From Pseudoduganella albidiflava (GTDB lineage: Bacteria; Pseudomonadota; Gammaproteobacteria; Burkholderiales; Burkholderiaceae_D): a stretch of DNA of 64,000 bases. The stretch covers positions 5,890,001-5,954,000 of the forward strand of contig NZ_CP036401.1 of NCBI RefSeq assembly GCF_004322755.1, in the 5' to 3' direction. A model generated the notes under the pieces. The model worked only from the letters and a program-made list of their open reading frames with translations. It searched no databases and had not been told where the DNA came from. Each line of letters begins with the position of its first letter. Position 1 is the stretch's first letter. The position numbers and the translations under genes were made by a program. Positions 18,410 through 30,687 of the stretch are shown here, one piece after another.

Positions 18410-18949
18410 ATGTCGAAACTGAACATCCTCCGCTATCCCGACCCGCGCCTGACCAAGGTTGCCAAGCCCGTCACCGTGTTCGACGAGCGCCTCGCGCGCC
18501 TCGTTGCCGACATGGCCGAGACCATGTACGACGCACCCGGCATTGGCCTGGCCGCCACGCAGGTCGACGTGCACGAGCGCGTGATCGTCATCGACATCAG
18601 CGAAACCAAGGACCAGCTGACCGTCTTCATCAACCCGGAAGTGCTGTGGGCCAGCGACGACAAGCAGGTCTACGACGAAGGCTGCCTGTCGGTACCCGGC
18701 ATCTACGACGATGTCGAGCGCCCCGCCAAGGTCAAGGTGCGTGCCCAGAACGAAAAGGGCGAGTTCTTCGAGGTCGACGCGGATGGCTTGCTGGCCGTGT
18801 GCATCCAGCACGAAATGGATCACCTGATGGGCAAGGTCTTCGTCGAATACCTTTCGCCGCTGAAGCGCAACCGCATCAAGACCAAGCTGCAGAAGGAAGA
18901 ACGCGGCATGGAACGCGAGCGCCAGCTGCGCAGCGCCGCCCGCCGTTGA
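18410..18949 (+). CDS. def: Peptide deformylase
   Basis: A 179-residue deformylase that removes the formyl group from the N-terminal methionine of new proteins. All three signature motifs are present: GIGLAATQV (motif 1), EGCLSVPG with the metal-binding cysteine (motif 2), and QHEMDHLMG with the two metal histidines and catalytic glutamate (motif 3). fmt starts 11 bases after its stop codon; Def and Fmt act at opposite ends of the same formylation cycle. Confidence 0.96.
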   Translation: MSKLNILRYPDPRLTKVAKPVTVFDERLARLVADMAETMYDAPGIGLAATQVDVHERVIVIDISETKDQLTVFINPEVLWASDDKQVYDEGCLSVPGIYDDVERPAKVKVRAQNEKGEFFEVDADGLLAVCIQHEMDHLMGKVFVEYLSPLKRNRIKTKLQKEERGMERERQLRSAARR

Positions 18950-18960
18950 CCGGGCGCCCA

Positions 18961-19917
18961 ATGAAGGTCGTTTTCGCCGGCACTCCCGAGTTCGCAGCCG
19001 TGGCGCTGCGGGCCATCCATGCCGCGGGCATCGAGATCCCGCTGGTGCTGACGCAGCCGGACCGCCCGGCCGGGCGCGGCCTCCAGCTGCAGCCCTCGGC
19101 CGTCAAGCAGTATGCGGTGGCCCACGGCATTCCCGTGGCGCAGCCGCTGTCGCTGCGGATGGATGCCAAGGACCCGCAGCGCGCACAGGAGGCCCGGGAA
19201 GCGCATGAACTGCTGCTGGCCACGGACTATGACGCGATGGTGGTGGCCGCGTATGGCCTGATCCTGCCGCGCAGCACGCTCGACATCAAGCCTTGCATCA
19301 ATATCCACGGTTCGCTGCTGCCCCGCTGGCGTGGCGCCGCGCCCATCCATCGCGCGATCGAAGCGGGCGACCATGAAACGGGTGTCACCATCATGCAGAT
19401 GGAAGAAGGCCTCGATACCGGCCCCATGCTGCTGATCGAACGCACGCCGATCGGCCCGCAGGACACCACGGCCACGCTGCACGACCGCCTGGCGGCCATG
19501 GGCGCCGAGATGGTGGTCAAGGTACTGCGCAAGATGGAACACGACGTGATCGAAGCCGTGCCCCAGCCGGAAGCGGGTGTCACCTATGCCGCCAAGATCG
19601 CCAAGGAAGAAGCGGCACTGGACTTCACCCTGCCAGCACGCGAAGTCGGCCGCAAGATCCGCGCCTTCAATCCGTTTCCCGGCGCCCATGGCGTGGTGAA
19701 TGGCACCGTCATCAAGCTGTGGGGCGCCGAACTGCTGGATGCGGACAGCACGGCCCCGGCCGGCCAGGTGCTGGCAGCGGATGCCCAGCACGGCATCGTG
19801 GTGGCCTGCGGCAGCGGCGCACTGCGCCTGACGCAGCTGCAGAAGCCGGGTGGCAAGCGCCTGCCGGCGGCGGAGTTCATCAAGGGCTTCGCGCTGGAAG
19901 GCCTGCGTTTCGAATGA
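18961..19917 (+). CDS. fmt: Methionyl-tRNA formyltransferase
   Basis: A 318-residue enzyme that formylates initiator Met-tRNA using 10-formyltetrahydrofolate. The N-terminus [16 protein letters not shown] is typical. The formyl-transfer core reads [16 protein letters not shown], holding the catalytic Asn/His pair, and a C-terminal OB-like domain follows (about residues 210-318, [11 protein letters not shown] onward). Length is normal. The ATG is 11 bases after def. A GC-rich hairpin follows the stop. Confidence 0.96.
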   Translation: MKVVFAGTPEFAAVALRAIHAAGIEIPLVLTQPDRPAGRGLQLQPSAVKQYAVAHGIPVAQPLSLRMDAKDPQRAQEAREAHELLLATDYDAMVVAAYGLILPRSTLDIKPCINIHGSLLPRWRGAAPIHRAIEAGDHETGVTIMQMEEGLDTGPMLLIERTPIGPQDTTATLHDRLAAMGAEMVVKVLRKMEHDVIEAVPQPEAGVTYAAKIAKEEAALDFTLPAREVGRKIRAFNPFPGAHGVVNGTVIKLWGAELLDADSTAPAGQVLAADAQHGIVVACGSGALRLTQLQKPGGKRLPAAEFIKGFALEGLRFE

Positions 19918-19925
19918 CGCATGCC

Positions 19926-19947
19926 GGGGCGGGGACTCCCCCGCCCC
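19926..19947 (+). terminator. Possible terminator hairpin after fmt
   Basis: Arms GGGGCGGGG (19926-19934) and CCCCGCCCC (19939-19947) enclose a 4-base loop. No T-run follows, so it may act as a 3'-end stabiliser or a weak terminator rather than a classical one. Confidence 0.45.
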
Positions 19948-20110
19948 CTGGACGATATTCTGAACTGGCATCCCGTGCGCCATTTCCAGCCTGGTTTAAT
20001 TCCTTTCTTTAATATTTATTTCCAGTTTGAATCCTTTCAGACAAGGCTGATTGCTGGAGTTTCATTTGTTGCCATATGCCGACATTGATTTCGTTATCTT
20101 GGTTTTAACA

Positions 20111-20207
20111 CTGCGTTGTATCGGTACAAACCCTGCGATTATTTGTTTCACCGCAATGCGGCGCCAGTTACCATGCATGCTCTTCATCACCTTCGTCGAG
20201 CAGAATC
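20111..20207 (+). promoter_or_regulatory. Upstream region of first PEP-CTERM gene, duplicated at the second, with sigma-54-like site
   Basis: This ~97-base leader aligns with the leader of the next PEP-CTERM gene (20975-21071) almost without gaps. It contains a dyad TTGTA-TCGG-TACAA (20116-20129). The same bases fit a sigma-54 spacing: GG at 20123-20124 and GC at 20135-20136, ten bases apart. A start about 12 bases downstream would leave a leader of roughly 60 bases. Sigma-54 control of PEP-CTERM genes is known in related bacteria; this assignment is inference. Confidence 0.45.
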
Positions 20208-20822
20208 ATGTTTAAACCCCTTGTTTTCGCCACCTTGCTGGCCGCCAGCTGCGCCGTTCACGCAGTACCGGTATGGACGTTCTCGTACACGGGTTTTCTG
20301 GATGAGAATACCGGTATTTTTTCCAGTACTTACAAGCTGAAGGGCTCTTTTTCGGGCCACGATGGAAACCACGATGGTTTTCTCGATAAAGATGAAATCA
20401 GCACCTTTATTCTGAATGGCGTCGATTACATTGGCTGCGCCGGTACCAGCAATGAGTTTTATCGCTGCGGCACCGACAGCTTCAGCTTCCAGATCGGCAG
20501 CAAGAAGCTCGACTTTTCCGTCGGGGAAAACGGTGGAGATCCGGAGGGATATTTTGGTGGCGGGCATTATTTTGTCGCTGGTGACGGCGAATACGATTAC
20601 CGTTACACGCCCGATTCCTATCTGATGAGCGCGTACCGGTGGACAGATCAGACCAGGTTCAATATCGGCAAGAGCAAAGGCGCGGGTAATAACCCCATGA
20701 TGGCATCAGCCGTGCTTGCCGTGCCGGAACCAGGCACCTGGGCCATGCTAGCTACCGGCTTGCTGCTGGTGGCTGGCGCGGCACGGCGCCGCGCCGGGAC
20801 GGCGCAACCTGTCCGCAACTGA
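20208..20822 (+). CDS. PEP-CTERM sorting domain protein with EF-hand loop (paralogue 1)
   Basis: A 204-residue exported protein. The signal peptide is MFKPLVFATLLAASCAVHA. A complete EF-hand calcium loop occupies residues 52-63 (DGNHDGFLDKDE, ligands at positions 1, 3, 5, 9 and 12). Two cysteines follow in GCAGTSNEFYRCG. The C-terminus has the sorting signal VPEPGTWAML, a hydrophobic helix and an Arg-rich tail, which is recognised by an exosortase (EpsH/XrtA) that anchors or releases such proteins during exopolysaccharide-linked export. No exosortase gene is in the window. It is paralogous to the next gene along its full length. Confidence 0.88.
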   Translation: MFKPLVFATLLAASCAVHAVPVWTFSYTGFLDENTGIFSSTYKLKGSFSGHDGNHDGFLDKDEISTFILNGVDYIGCAGTSNEFYRCGTDSFSFQIGSKKLDFSVGENGGDPEGYFGGGHYFVAGDGEYDYRYTPDSYLMSAYRWTDQTRFNIGKSKGAGNNPMMASAVLAVPEPGTWAMLATGLLLVAGAARRRAGTAQPVRN

Positions 20823-20974
20823 CTTCACTCCCCGTCTCCGGCGCCCGGCCCCACTGCGGACGCCGGCCCGCCCAGGCGCCGCGGTGGGTGCCGGGGCCGG
20901 CCGCAAACATGACTGTTACACCCTCTCCCTGCGCAACGGCATGCTGTTGCCGGCGATGACAGCACCGGCACCGC

Positions 20975-21071
20975 TTGCGTTGTTTCGGCACAAACATGAC
21001 GATATTTTGTTTCGCAGCAAAGCCGGGCCAGTTACTATGTTTACTCCTCTTCACCTTTGTTGAGAAGTATC
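20975..21071 (+). promoter_or_regulatory. Duplicated leader of second PEP-CTERM gene
   Basis: This is the counterpart of 20111-20207. It keeps TTGTTTCGGCACAA (20980-20993) and the later words TTTTGTTTC and GCCAGTTAC. The -24-like element GGCAC is intact (20987), but the -12 dinucleotide reads AC rather than GC, so sigma-54 use is less certain here than at the first copy. Confidence 0.4.
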
Positions 21072-21665
21072 ATGTTCAAGACGATTGCCCTTGCCACTTT
21101 GATGGCCGCCAGCTGCAGCGCTCACGCAGTAACGACGTGGAACTTCTCGTACACGGGTTTTCTGCATGAAAGCACTTCCTTTTTCGACGACGCGCGCGTG
21201 CTGCAAGGATCGTTCTCCGGCGACGATGCAAATGGTGACGGCTATGTGGGGAAAGACGAAATCACGTCCTTTTCCCTGAACGGCACGGAGTTTCTCGGCT
21301 GTGCAGGCGACAGTAATGAGTTCTACAAGTGCGGTACCGACACGTTCGAATACCAGATCGGTGGCGCGCTCGCGTTCTCCGCCGGCCAGCGTGGCGAAGA
21401 TCCCTATGGCGGCATGTATAACGGCCACTATTACACGACTGGCGACCGTGAATTCGAATACCTGTTCACACCATTCGAAAGCTATCGCAACGATTACCTG
21501 TGGACGGAACAGACCCAGTTCGCCATCGACAAGGTCGCCGTGGGCGGCTCGCCCGTGATCGCCGTGCCGGAACCGGGCACCTGGGCCATGCTGGCCACCG
21601 GCCTGCTGCTGGTGACCGGCGTGGCACGGCGCCGCCGCCAGGCGGAACAGCCGATCCGAGGCTGA
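21072..21665 (+). CDS. PEP-CTERM sorting domain protein with EF-hand loop (paralogue 2)
   Basis: A 197-residue paralogue of the preceding gene with the same plan: signal peptide MFKTIALATLMAASCSAHA, EF-hand loop at residues 52-63 (DANGDGYVGKDE), paired cysteines in GCAGDSNEFYKCG, and the PEP-CTERM signal VPEPGTWAML with an RRRR tail. The EF-hand ligand positions are conserved while neighbouring residues differ, which suggests selection for calcium binding. The start is set by homology with paralogue 1; a TTG five codons upstream is rejected. Confidence 0.88.
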   Translation: MFKTIALATLMAASCSAHAVTTWNFSYTGFLHESTSFFDDARVLQGSFSGDDANGDGYVGKDEITSFSLNGTEFLGCAGDSNEFYKCGTDTFEYQIGGALAFSAGQRGEDPYGGMYNGHYYTTGDREFEYLFTPFESYRNDYLWTEQTQFAIDKVAVGGSPVIAVPEPGTWAMLATGLLLVTGVARRRRQAEQPIRG

Positions 21666-21936
21666 CTTCCCCGCTTGCCTTCCGGCGCCCAGGCGCCACC
21701 GCGGCGCCGGTTCTTACCGGCGCCGGTCCACGGCAGCCAACGCGGCTGCCACGTCGTTCCTCCCCTGCGCAATGCCATGCCGATACCGGTGCCGGCAGTC
21801 ACCGGCTGCCCGGCATGCGCCGCCGCGTGCCGGCATCGTTGCAGATCCGCGGCCGCGTGCCGGCCGGGCCCTGGCGGGGCGGGAATGGCGCTTTGCCGTA
21901 TAATCAGTACCCCCTTTCCGTTCCCGACCGATACCA

Positions 21937-25707
<3,771 letters not shown>

Positions 25708-25735
25708 GCCGGGACCACCTGCCTTGGTGAAAAGC

Positions 25736-25895
25736 GGGGACAGGCACTAATACCGCTCAGATAAGCCTACCCCAAGTGCAAATTCCGGGGTCAGACCCGG
25801 CGGGTCTGACCCCAGCCCTTCGCTGTTGGGGTGAATGCATGCGGTTTCAATGTGTCGGGTAACGCTTAACTTAACCGCATGAGGTGCCTGTCCCC
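25736..25895. repeat. Dispersed palindromic repeat element, copy A
   Basis: This element sits between the convergent metH and ABC permease genes. It is bounded by a perfect 12-base inverted repeat (GGGGACAGGCAC at 25736-25747, GTGCCTGTCCCC at 25884-25895). Inside is a strong palindrome with 13-base arms (GGGGTCAGACCCG 25787-25799; complement 25801-25813). The block from about 25782 to 25876 recurs at 54435-54529 with few differences. It resembles REP/BIME-type repeats; it can also act as a bidirectional terminator. Confidence 0.8.
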
Positions 25896-25903
25896 TTATC
25901 TCG

Positions 25904-27064
25904 TCAGGCCTCTCGTGCCTGTACGCTGAAGCGCCATGCCGCCAGCGCACCGAACAGCGCGGCGAATGCCAGCTGCACGCCCGCGCAGTGCAGCGCGGCG
26001 TCGATGCCCAGGCCGCGCCACGTCACGGCATCGAGGCCGTCGATCGCCCAGCGAGCCGGCACGACCAGCGAGGCCTGCTGCAGCCATTCAGGGAAAATGA
26101 ACGACGGCACCCACGCGCCGCCCAGCATCACGATCATCAGCGTGGCGAACGTGGCGATGCCGCGCGTCGCTTCCGGCGTGCGGCCCAGTGCGGCGACGAG
26201 GAGGCCGAACGTGGCTGTCATCAGCGCAAAGCCCAGCGTGACGAGCACGAAGCCGGCCGGGTTGGTGATCGTGACGCCGAACAGCACGACGGCGCACAGG
26301 AAGATCGCCACCAGCAGGGCCGCCGCGATGATCGTGCCGGACAACAGCCGCGAAAGCAGGATCTGCCATTGCGTGACGGGCGCGGCCAGCAGGCGGCTCC
26401 AGATGCCGCTGCGCCGCGCCGTCAGCAGGCCGATGCCCCAGTCCACCCCCATGAACAGGATGAACTGCACGCCCATGCCGGCGAACGAGTGGGCGTAGGC
26501 ATCGTAGGCCGGACCGGCGCTGACAGCCTCGTCGCGCATGAAGAACGGCATCCCGGCACCGGCCGGGAGCGCCGCCCCCAGGCCGGAAGCCCGGGCAATC
26601 ATCCCGGCATTCGCATGCTGCATGGCGTGATGCGTCACCAGCCCTTTCACCATCGCCAGCACGGCCCCTTGCGAAGGATCGAACAGCAGCGGCAGCGTGG
26701 GCGCCGCGGCCGTGCCGGTCAGCGCGCCGACCGCCGCGCCGCCGAATCCCGGCGGGATCACCACGGCCACGGTGGCCTTGCCGGCGACTACGCGGTCGCG
26801 CGCGGCGGCAAGGGGCAATACCTGCACGCGCAGGTTCGGATCGGCCTGCAGGCTGGCGACGAGGTTCGCGGCAAGGCCCGAGTCATCCTGCCGCACGACG
26901 GCGACATCGATCCTGCCGGTCTTGCCGTTGCCGGTGCCGCCGAACAGCGAGCCGAAGAACGCCGCCACGATGACGGGCACCAGCAGGTGGATCGCCAGCG
27001 CGCGGCGGTCGTTGAGGTAGAGGAGCAGGTCCTTGCGGACCAGGGCGAGAATGGCGGTCATCAT
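25904..27064 (-). CDS. ABC-2 type permease (DrrB/YhhJ-like)
   Basis: A 386-residue permease. An N-terminal helix (ALAIHLLVPVIVAAFFGSLF), an extracytoplasmic-type domain of about 150 residues and a C-terminal five-helix block (FILFMGVDWGIGLL onward) follow the ABC-2 plan. The start is MMTAILALVRKDLLLY, seven bases after the ATPase stop; the longer open frame upstream overlaps the ATPase gene and is rejected. With that ATPase it forms an exporter of the antibiotic- or multidrug-resistance type. Substrate unknown. Confidence 0.85.
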   Translation of the reverse strand: MMTAILALVRKDLLLYLNDRRALAIHLLVPVIVAAFFGSLFGGTGNGKTGRIDVAVVRQDDSGLAANLVASLQADPNLRVQVLPLAAARDRVVAGKATVAVVIPPGFGGAAVGALTGTAAAPTLPLLFDPSQGAVLAMVKGLVTHHAMQHANAGMIARASGLGAALPAGAGMPFFMRDEAVSAGPAYDAYAHSFAGMGVQFILFMGVDWGIGLLTARRSGIWSRLLAAPVTQWQILLSRLLSGTIIAAALLVAIFLCAVVLFGVTITNPAGFVLVTLGFALMTATFGLLVAALGRTPEATRGIATFATLMIVMLGGAWVPSFIFPEWLQQASLVVPARWAIDGLDAVTWRGLGIDAALHCAGVQLAFAALFGALAAWRFSVQAREA

Positions 27065-27071
27065 CGCTCCT

Positions 27072-28013
27072 TCAGTCGCGCAGCGAGCGGCCGGTGAGAT
27101 CGAGGAAGACCTCTTCGAGGCGTGCGCGGGCGGTGGCGAAATGCACCGGCACCTGCCCCCGGTCGCGCAGCCAGTCGAGCACGGCGATGGCCTGCGTGCT
27201 GTCCTGCAGGCGCACATCCCATGCCGGGCCTTCGCCAAGCAAGCCTGCCACGCCGGGCAACCGGGCCAGCTCGCCGGCCAGCTCGCCGGACAGCGCCTCC
27301 GCCAGGTCGACATGCAGCGCGGCGCGTGCCGGCAGGCGCGCGTACAGCGCCGCCGGACTCTCGTCGGCCAGCACCCTGCCATGGTCGATGATGACGATAT
27401 GGTCGGCCAGCCGCTCCACCTCTTCCATGTAGTGGCTGGTATAGACGAGCGCCGTGCCGGCGCGCTGCAGTGCCGCCAGCGTGTCGAAGATGGCATTGCG
27501 GCTTTGCGGGTCGACGCCGACCGTCGGTTCGTCGAGGATCAGCAACGCCGGCTCGTGCAGCAGCGCGGCGGCGATGTTCAGGCGCCGCTTCATGCCGCCG
27601 GAGAAGGTGGCGGGCCTGTCGCGCGCCCGGTCGGCCAGGCCCACGAGTTCCAGCACGGCCGCGCAACGCGCCGCCAGCGCGGCGTTCTTCAAGCCGTACA
27701 GCGCACCGAACAGTTTCAGGTTCTCGACCGCCGGCAGGTCGTCATACAGCGCCAGGTCCTGCGGCACCAGGCCGATGCGGCGCCGCGTATCGTGGTGGCG
27801 CGTGCCGGCGGGCTGGCCATCGAGCAGCACTTCGCCGGCATCGGCATCGAGGATGCCGGCGATGATGCCGACGGTCGTCGATTTGCCGGCGCCGTTCGGT
27901 CCCAGCAGGCCCACCGTCTGGCCGCGCCGCACGTGGAACGACACGCCATCCACCGCGCGCCGCTTGCCATAGGACTTGGCCAGGTCACGCACCTCCAGCA
28001 ATACTTCCCGCAT
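27072..28013 (-). CDS. ABC transporter ATP-binding protein (DrrA-like)
   Basis: A 313-residue ATPase. It has Walker A GPNGAGKST (about residue 38), the signature FSGGMKRRLNIA, Walker B LLILDEPTVGVDPQ and the H-loop TSHYMEE. The C-terminal ~90 residues form the extra domain found in DrrA/NatA-type exporter ATPases. The ATG is chosen where MREVLLEVRDLAKSYG begins the fold. It is the upstream gene of a two-gene operon with the ABC-2 permease. Confidence 0.9.
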   Translation of the reverse strand: MREVLLEVRDLAKSYGKRRAVDGVSFHVRRGQTVGLLGPNGAGKSTTVGIIAGILDADAGEVLLDGQPAGTRHHDTRRRIGLVPQDLALYDDLPAVENLKLFGALYGLKNAALAARCAAVLELVGLADRARDRPATFSGGMKRRLNIAAALLHEPALLILDEPTVGVDPQSRNAIFDTLAALQRAGTALVYTSHYMEEVERLADHIVIIDHGRVLADESPAALYARLPARAALHVDLAEALSGELAGELARLPGVAGLLGEGPAWDVRLQDSTQAIAVLDWLRDRGQVPVHFATARARLEEVFLDLTGRSLRD

Positions 28014-28075
28014 CGTTCTCCTCAATTGAAAACGGCACCGCGCCGCGATGCCGTCCGCTGGCCGTGCCGTCCCGG

Positions 28076-29374
28076 TCAGATCGCGTAGCGCACCACGTTG
28101 TCGCTCCACTCGTAGGCGGACATTTCCAGCTCCACCAGTTCCTCGGTGGACATCTCGAGGTCGCGCAGGGCCGGCATGATGGCATGTTCCATGTCCTCGA
28201 TGCGTTCGATACATTCGGCCAGCTTGAGCAGCTCGCCGAAGAAGCCGGTGCGGTACACGAGCGCTTCGGCCACTTCGTCGCTGACCGCGATCTGTGTCAG
28301 CAGTTCGGCCATCGGGATCGAGAACAGCGTATCCATCAGCGACATGATACCCACCGTGAAAGCGATGTCCGCGACATGGCGGTGCGCCGGCCGCAGCTTG
28401 TGGGCCAGCAGTTCCAGCAGCCGGCCGCGGGTGGTGGCCAGCATCAGCAGCGGTGTCTGGCTGCCGCCGCGCTTGCCCGGCTCGGCGTACAGCATGATCT
28501 GCAGCCAGCGCTGCAACTGGCGGCGGCCCAGGATCGTCACGGCCTGGCTCAGCGAATCGATGCGCTGGCGCGCGCCCACTGCCGGCGTGTTCACCAGGCG
28601 CAGCAGGTTCATCGCCAGCGATGCGTCGCGCTTGATCGCCCGTTCGATCTCGATATTGTCGGCATCCGACACCACCAGCGTCATCAGCTCCATCACGGCC
28701 AGTTGCGAGGGCGACAGCTTCTTGCCGCTCATGATGGCGGGCCGGGCGAAGTAATAGCCCTGGAAATAATCCACGCCCAGGTCCAGGCAGGTGGCGTATT
28801 CCTCGCGGGTTTCCACCTTTTCCGCGACCAGCTGCTTGCCGTCGCCCTTCAGGCGGGCCGCCAGCGCGGCCAGCGCATCGGCGCCCGTGCCGCTTTGCCA
28901 GCCGCGCATGCTCAGCTTGACGAACTGCGTCATCGGCAGCATGGCCTGCAATTGCGGGCTGTCGCCGCGCACGTCGTCGAGCGCGAACTGGAAGCCATGG
29001 CTGGCCAGGTCGGTCATGCGCGCCAGCACGGCGGGCGTGGGCTGCAGCGTTTCGACGATTTCCAGCACGATTTTTTCACGGGGCAGGAAGCCGAAGATAT
29101 CGCTGTTCAGCGCCTGTTCGTCGACGTTGACGAAGCCGAGCCCATCGCCGATGACCTTTTCCACGCCCAGCTGCGATGCATGGGCGATCACGGCGGCGGT
29201 GGCGGACAGTTCGCTGGTATCGATCTGCGCCGGCCCGACCGGGCCGTTACGGAACAGCAGTTCATAGCCGAACAGCGCGCCGTTGCGGTCGAGGATGGGC
29301 TGGCGGCCGAGGTAGAACTCGCGCACGCGCAGTGAGGACAGGGCAGATGAGCTTGTGCCGGACAGGTCGATCAT
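28076..29374 (-). CDS. EAL-HDOD domain signalling protein (CdgJ/YuxH type)
   Basis: A 432-residue protein. The N-terminal half (about 18-205) is an EAL-like domain starting FYLGRQPILDRNG. The signature is YELLFRN instead of E-A-L, and the later catalytic region reads FALDDVRGD, so it is probably not an active cyclic-di-GMP phosphodiesterase. The C-terminal half (about 210-400) is an HDOD domain. This pair occurs in regulators such as CdgJ that affect motility and surface behaviour. The product should be cytoplasmic. It ends 62 bases before the DrrA-like ATPase. Confidence 0.85.
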   Translation of the reverse strand: MIDLSGTSSSALSSLRVREFYLGRQPILDRNGALFGYELLFRNGPVGPAQIDTSELSATAAVIAHASQLGVEKVIGDGLGFVNVDEQALNSDIFGFLPREKIVLEIVETLQPTPAVLARMTDLASHGFQFALDDVRGDSPQLQAMLPMTQFVKLSMRGWQSGTGADALAALAARLKGDGKQLVAEKVETREEYATCLDLGVDYFQGYYFARPAIMSGKKLSPSQLAVMELMTLVVSDADNIEIERAIKRDASLAMNLLRLVNTPAVGARQRIDSLSQAVTILGRRQLQRWLQIMLYAEPGKRGGSQTPLLMLATTRGRLLELLAHKLRPAHRHVADIAFTVGIMSLMDTLFSIPMAELLTQIAVSDEVAEALVYRTGFFGELLKLAECIERIEDMEHAIMPALRDLEMSTEELVELEMSAYEWSDNVVRYAI

Positions 29375-29399
29375 GGGAAAACGTTCTCTCTATTTTTTA

Positions 29400-30206
29400 T
29401 TATTCTGACATTCCCGGCGCCGCTGGGGGCGGAAATATGTTTTTCTGAGGTAATCCGTCCACAAAACACTGCATTTCCCCAGGGGCGCATGCCGTCCAGC
29501 GCTCGTTCGTCGTCAGCGGCTGCGTGACGATGATGGCGACGCGGTCGTGCGGCGTGGTCACCTGCGAAAAGTCCACCCGCACGTCGTCGTCGGACAGGAT
29601 GGCCGTGTCGAACGGGTGCTGGCGCACCAGCCAGAACAGGTTGGTCGAGCAATGGGAAAACAGCGCCGAGCCATCGGACAGCATCATGTTGAACGTGCCG
29701 TGGACGGCGATGCGCGGTACCAGCTCGCCCAGCGCCGCGCCGAGTTCGGCAAGTGCCGGGCGGGTGTCGCCGAAGCGGCTGCGCAATTCCTGCAGCAGCC
29801 AGCAGAAGGCCCGCTCGCTGTCGGTGGTGCCGACCGGGCGGTAGGGGCCGTCCAGCACGGGATTGAACGCCTTCAGGTCGCCGTTATGGGCGAACACCCA
29901 GTAGCGGCCCCACAGCTCGCGCATGAACGGATGGCAATTCTCCAGCGCCACCTCGCCTTGCGTGGCCTTGCGGATGTGGGCAATGACGTTGCGGGACTTG
30001 ATCGGGTAAGTCTTGATCAGCGTGGCCACCGGCGAATCGACGGCTCTCTGGTGATCGACGAAGTGGCGCACGCCGGCGCCCTCGAAGAAGGCGATGCCCC
30101 AGCCATCGTGGTGGACATCGGTACGGCCACCGCGCAGCGCGAAGCCGGTAAAGCTGAACACAATGTCGGTCGGCACATTGCAGTTCATTCCCAGGAGTTG
30201 GCACAT
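29400..30206 (-). CDS. Class II glutamine amidotransferase, YafJ-like
   Basis: A 268-residue protein of the Ntn-hydrolase fold. The start is placed at MCQLLGMNC because the family's nucleophile is cysteine 2, exposed after removal of the initiator Met; a longer in-frame start would bury it. HHDGWGIAFF and HIRKATQG (Arg and glutamine-site residues) and the FAHNGDL motif fit a glutaminase site. The partner that would use the ammonia is not known for YafJ proteins. It is 25 bases upstream of the EAL-HDOD gene on the same strand. Confidence 0.88.
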   Translation of the reverse strand: MCQLLGMNCNVPTDIVFSFTGFALRGGRTDVHHDGWGIAFFEGAGVRHFVDHQRAVDSPVATLIKTYPIKSRNVIAHIRKATQGEVALENCHPFMRELWGRYWVFAHNGDLKAFNPVLDGPYRPVGTTDSERAFCWLLQELRSRFGDTRPALAELGAALGELVPRIAVHGTFNMMLSDGSALFSHCSTNLFWLVRQHPFDTAILSDDDVRVDFSQVTTPHDRVAIIVTQPLTTNERWTACAPGEMQCFVDGLPQKNIFPPPAAPGMSE

Positions 30207-30318
30207 GGTATGACGTGGTAAGGTATTGCCGACCGTCACCTTACCACAGGTGCGCCACTGGAGATCCGGGCGCCGGATGTGTGTTGCGAATGGGTGCCGA
30301 TGTTCAATGCAGCAGAAG

Positions 30319-30576
30319 TTAATGCAGTAAGACAGGCTGACTCATCAGCGAGTCATAGTTGCCGAGGAATTCGTCGATTTCCTCCATCGTGGGTTCGTTG
30401 GCGATCAACTGGTTCACGTCGCGCCGGAAGTTTTGCGCCAGTACGCCGGCAATGAAGATTTCGCGCTTGCCGCCCTTGTCGACGATTTCATAGCCACCGA
30501 AGCGCAAGGATTCGAGATCGCGATCCGGTCCGAACTCGACGACGCTGTACTGCTCGCTGTTGTAGATGAGGTTCAT
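30319..30576 (-). CDS. DUF3567 domain protein
   Basis: An 85-residue protein that starts MNLIYNSEQYSVVEF, as DUF3567 members do, and ends with LGNYDSLMSQPVLLH. The family is small, cytoplasmic, confined mostly to betaproteobacteria and without a known role. The start is supported by an AGAAGGAAGCGAT region just upstream. It lies between a degenerate CobW-like gene and the glutamine amidotransferase on the same strand. Confidence 0.85.
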   Translation of the reverse strand: MNLIYNSEQYSVVEFGPDRDLESLRFGGYEIVDKGGKREIFIAGVLAQNFRRDVNQLIANEPTMEEIDEFLGNYDSLMSQPVLLH

Positions 30577-30687
30577 ATCGCTTCCTTCTCTCAAGGACGA
30601 AACCGGCGGGTTCCGTATTGTTGGGCTTTCCATTTCACTTTCGAGGTGGGGCTGTGGCAGCCCATTTCAAGAGGCGAGCCGGCGAAG

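Noticed and set aside
21666..21936. A possible cobalamin riboswitch upstream of metH
   Set aside because: I looked for a B12 box (GCCACTG-like) and the usual stem arrangement and found none. The GC-rich repeats there are not convincing.
25747..25950. A short minus-strand frame whose product shares a peptide (RHIExACIHPNSEGLG) with one near 54.5 kb
   Set aside because: The similarity is explained by the dispersed DNA repeat at both places; the frames have no start context and differ outside the repeat.
30577..30687. A possible small gene between DUF3567 and the CobW-like gene
   Set aside because: Short open frames here are shadows or continue out of the neighbouring genes, and no ribosome binding site supports them.
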